From Chitinophagaceae bacterium (GTDB taxonomy: Bacteria; Bacteroidota; Bacteroidia; Chitinophagales; Chitinophagaceae), in NCBI GenBank assembly GCA_947374225.1, contig CANCAY010000013.1, positions 1 to 53,769 on the forward strand: a stretch of 53,769 bases of DNA. The letters run 5' to 3'. The position numbers and the translations under genes are program-made. How positions within the stretch are numbered: the stretch's first letter is position 1; each line of letters starts with the position of its first letter. This document shows, one piece after another, positions 53,768-53,769 of the stretch. Below the pieces are notes generated by a model that was not told where the DNA came from, made no database searches, and saw only the letters and a program-made list of their open reading frames with translations.

Positions 53768-53769
53768 GT

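Noticed and set aside
1..53769. CRISPR array, insertion sequence, prophage or attachment site
   Set aside because: No regularly spaced repeats, transposase, integrase, phage genes or flanking direct repeats were seen; gene density and composition are uniform.

Overview
The window is 53.8 kb of AT-rich chromosome from a member of the Bacteroidota. It most resembles a Chitinophagaceae-type freshwater or soil bacterium, which is an inference from protein features with no database search. The evidence includes a SusC/SusD pair, four-segment ExbB with tandem ExbD and a proline-rich TonB, and lipoproteins with Bacteroidota-style signals. NuoG is short, starts lack Shine-Dalgarno sequences, and several genes carry the Bacteroidota -7 promoter box TAnnTTTG. 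No rRNA, tRNA, insertion sequence, prophage or CRISPR array was found; apart from the carbohydrate loci this is core chromosome.

Layout. 1-6.3 kb: rpsP and rimM, a 1-Cys peroxiredoxin, a secreted amidohydrolase, then a minus-strand run of three RNA-modification genes (RluA-type and RsuA/RluB-type pseudouridine synthases, rlmN). 6.3-11.3 kb: a small secreted protein, hisS, a small membrane protein, an orphan PstS-like lipoprotein and a TPR protein. 11.3-24.5 kb: the complete 14-gene nuoA-N operon for respiratory complex I, driven by a promoter whose -7 box sits inside a perfect 9-bp inverted repeat. 24.5-29.4 kb: a MacB/FtsX-type permease, a 480-bp gene-poor stretch with a candidate 22-residue cysteine-rich ORF, and the exbB-exbD-exbD-tonB operon. 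29.4-30.8 kb: mnmE.

30.9-48.4 kb is an accessory-type carbohydrate/surface locus. A HAD hydrolase and a LacI-family regulator read leftwards. Divergently come susC-susD, two very large FG-GAP/ASPIC lipoproteins, two uncharacterised proteins, a vanadium-haloperoxidase-like lipoprotein and an outer-membrane barrel candidate. No polysaccharide hydrolase lies beside susCD. 48.4-52.7 kb is a compact minus-strand sucrose operon: SLC45-like MFS transporter, PfkB sugar kinase (probable fructokinase) and amylosucrase. The window closes with a YcxB-like membrane protein and acpP.

How the parts may work together. Complex I feeds the proton motive force; ExbB/ExbD/TonB passes it to TonB-dependent importers such as the local SusC. 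The same 11-base word AAACGTTTGCG, with palindromic core AAACGTTT, lies upstream of the LacI-family gene and upstream of the sucrose operon 20 kb away, suggesting one regulator links the two loci. Other notable signals are -7 boxes four bases from the start codons of rimM, rlmN and mnmE (predicted leaderless mRNAs), palindromes around the peroxiredoxin and nuo promoters, and an 11-bp hairpin touching the start codon of the first FG-GAP lipoprotein gene.
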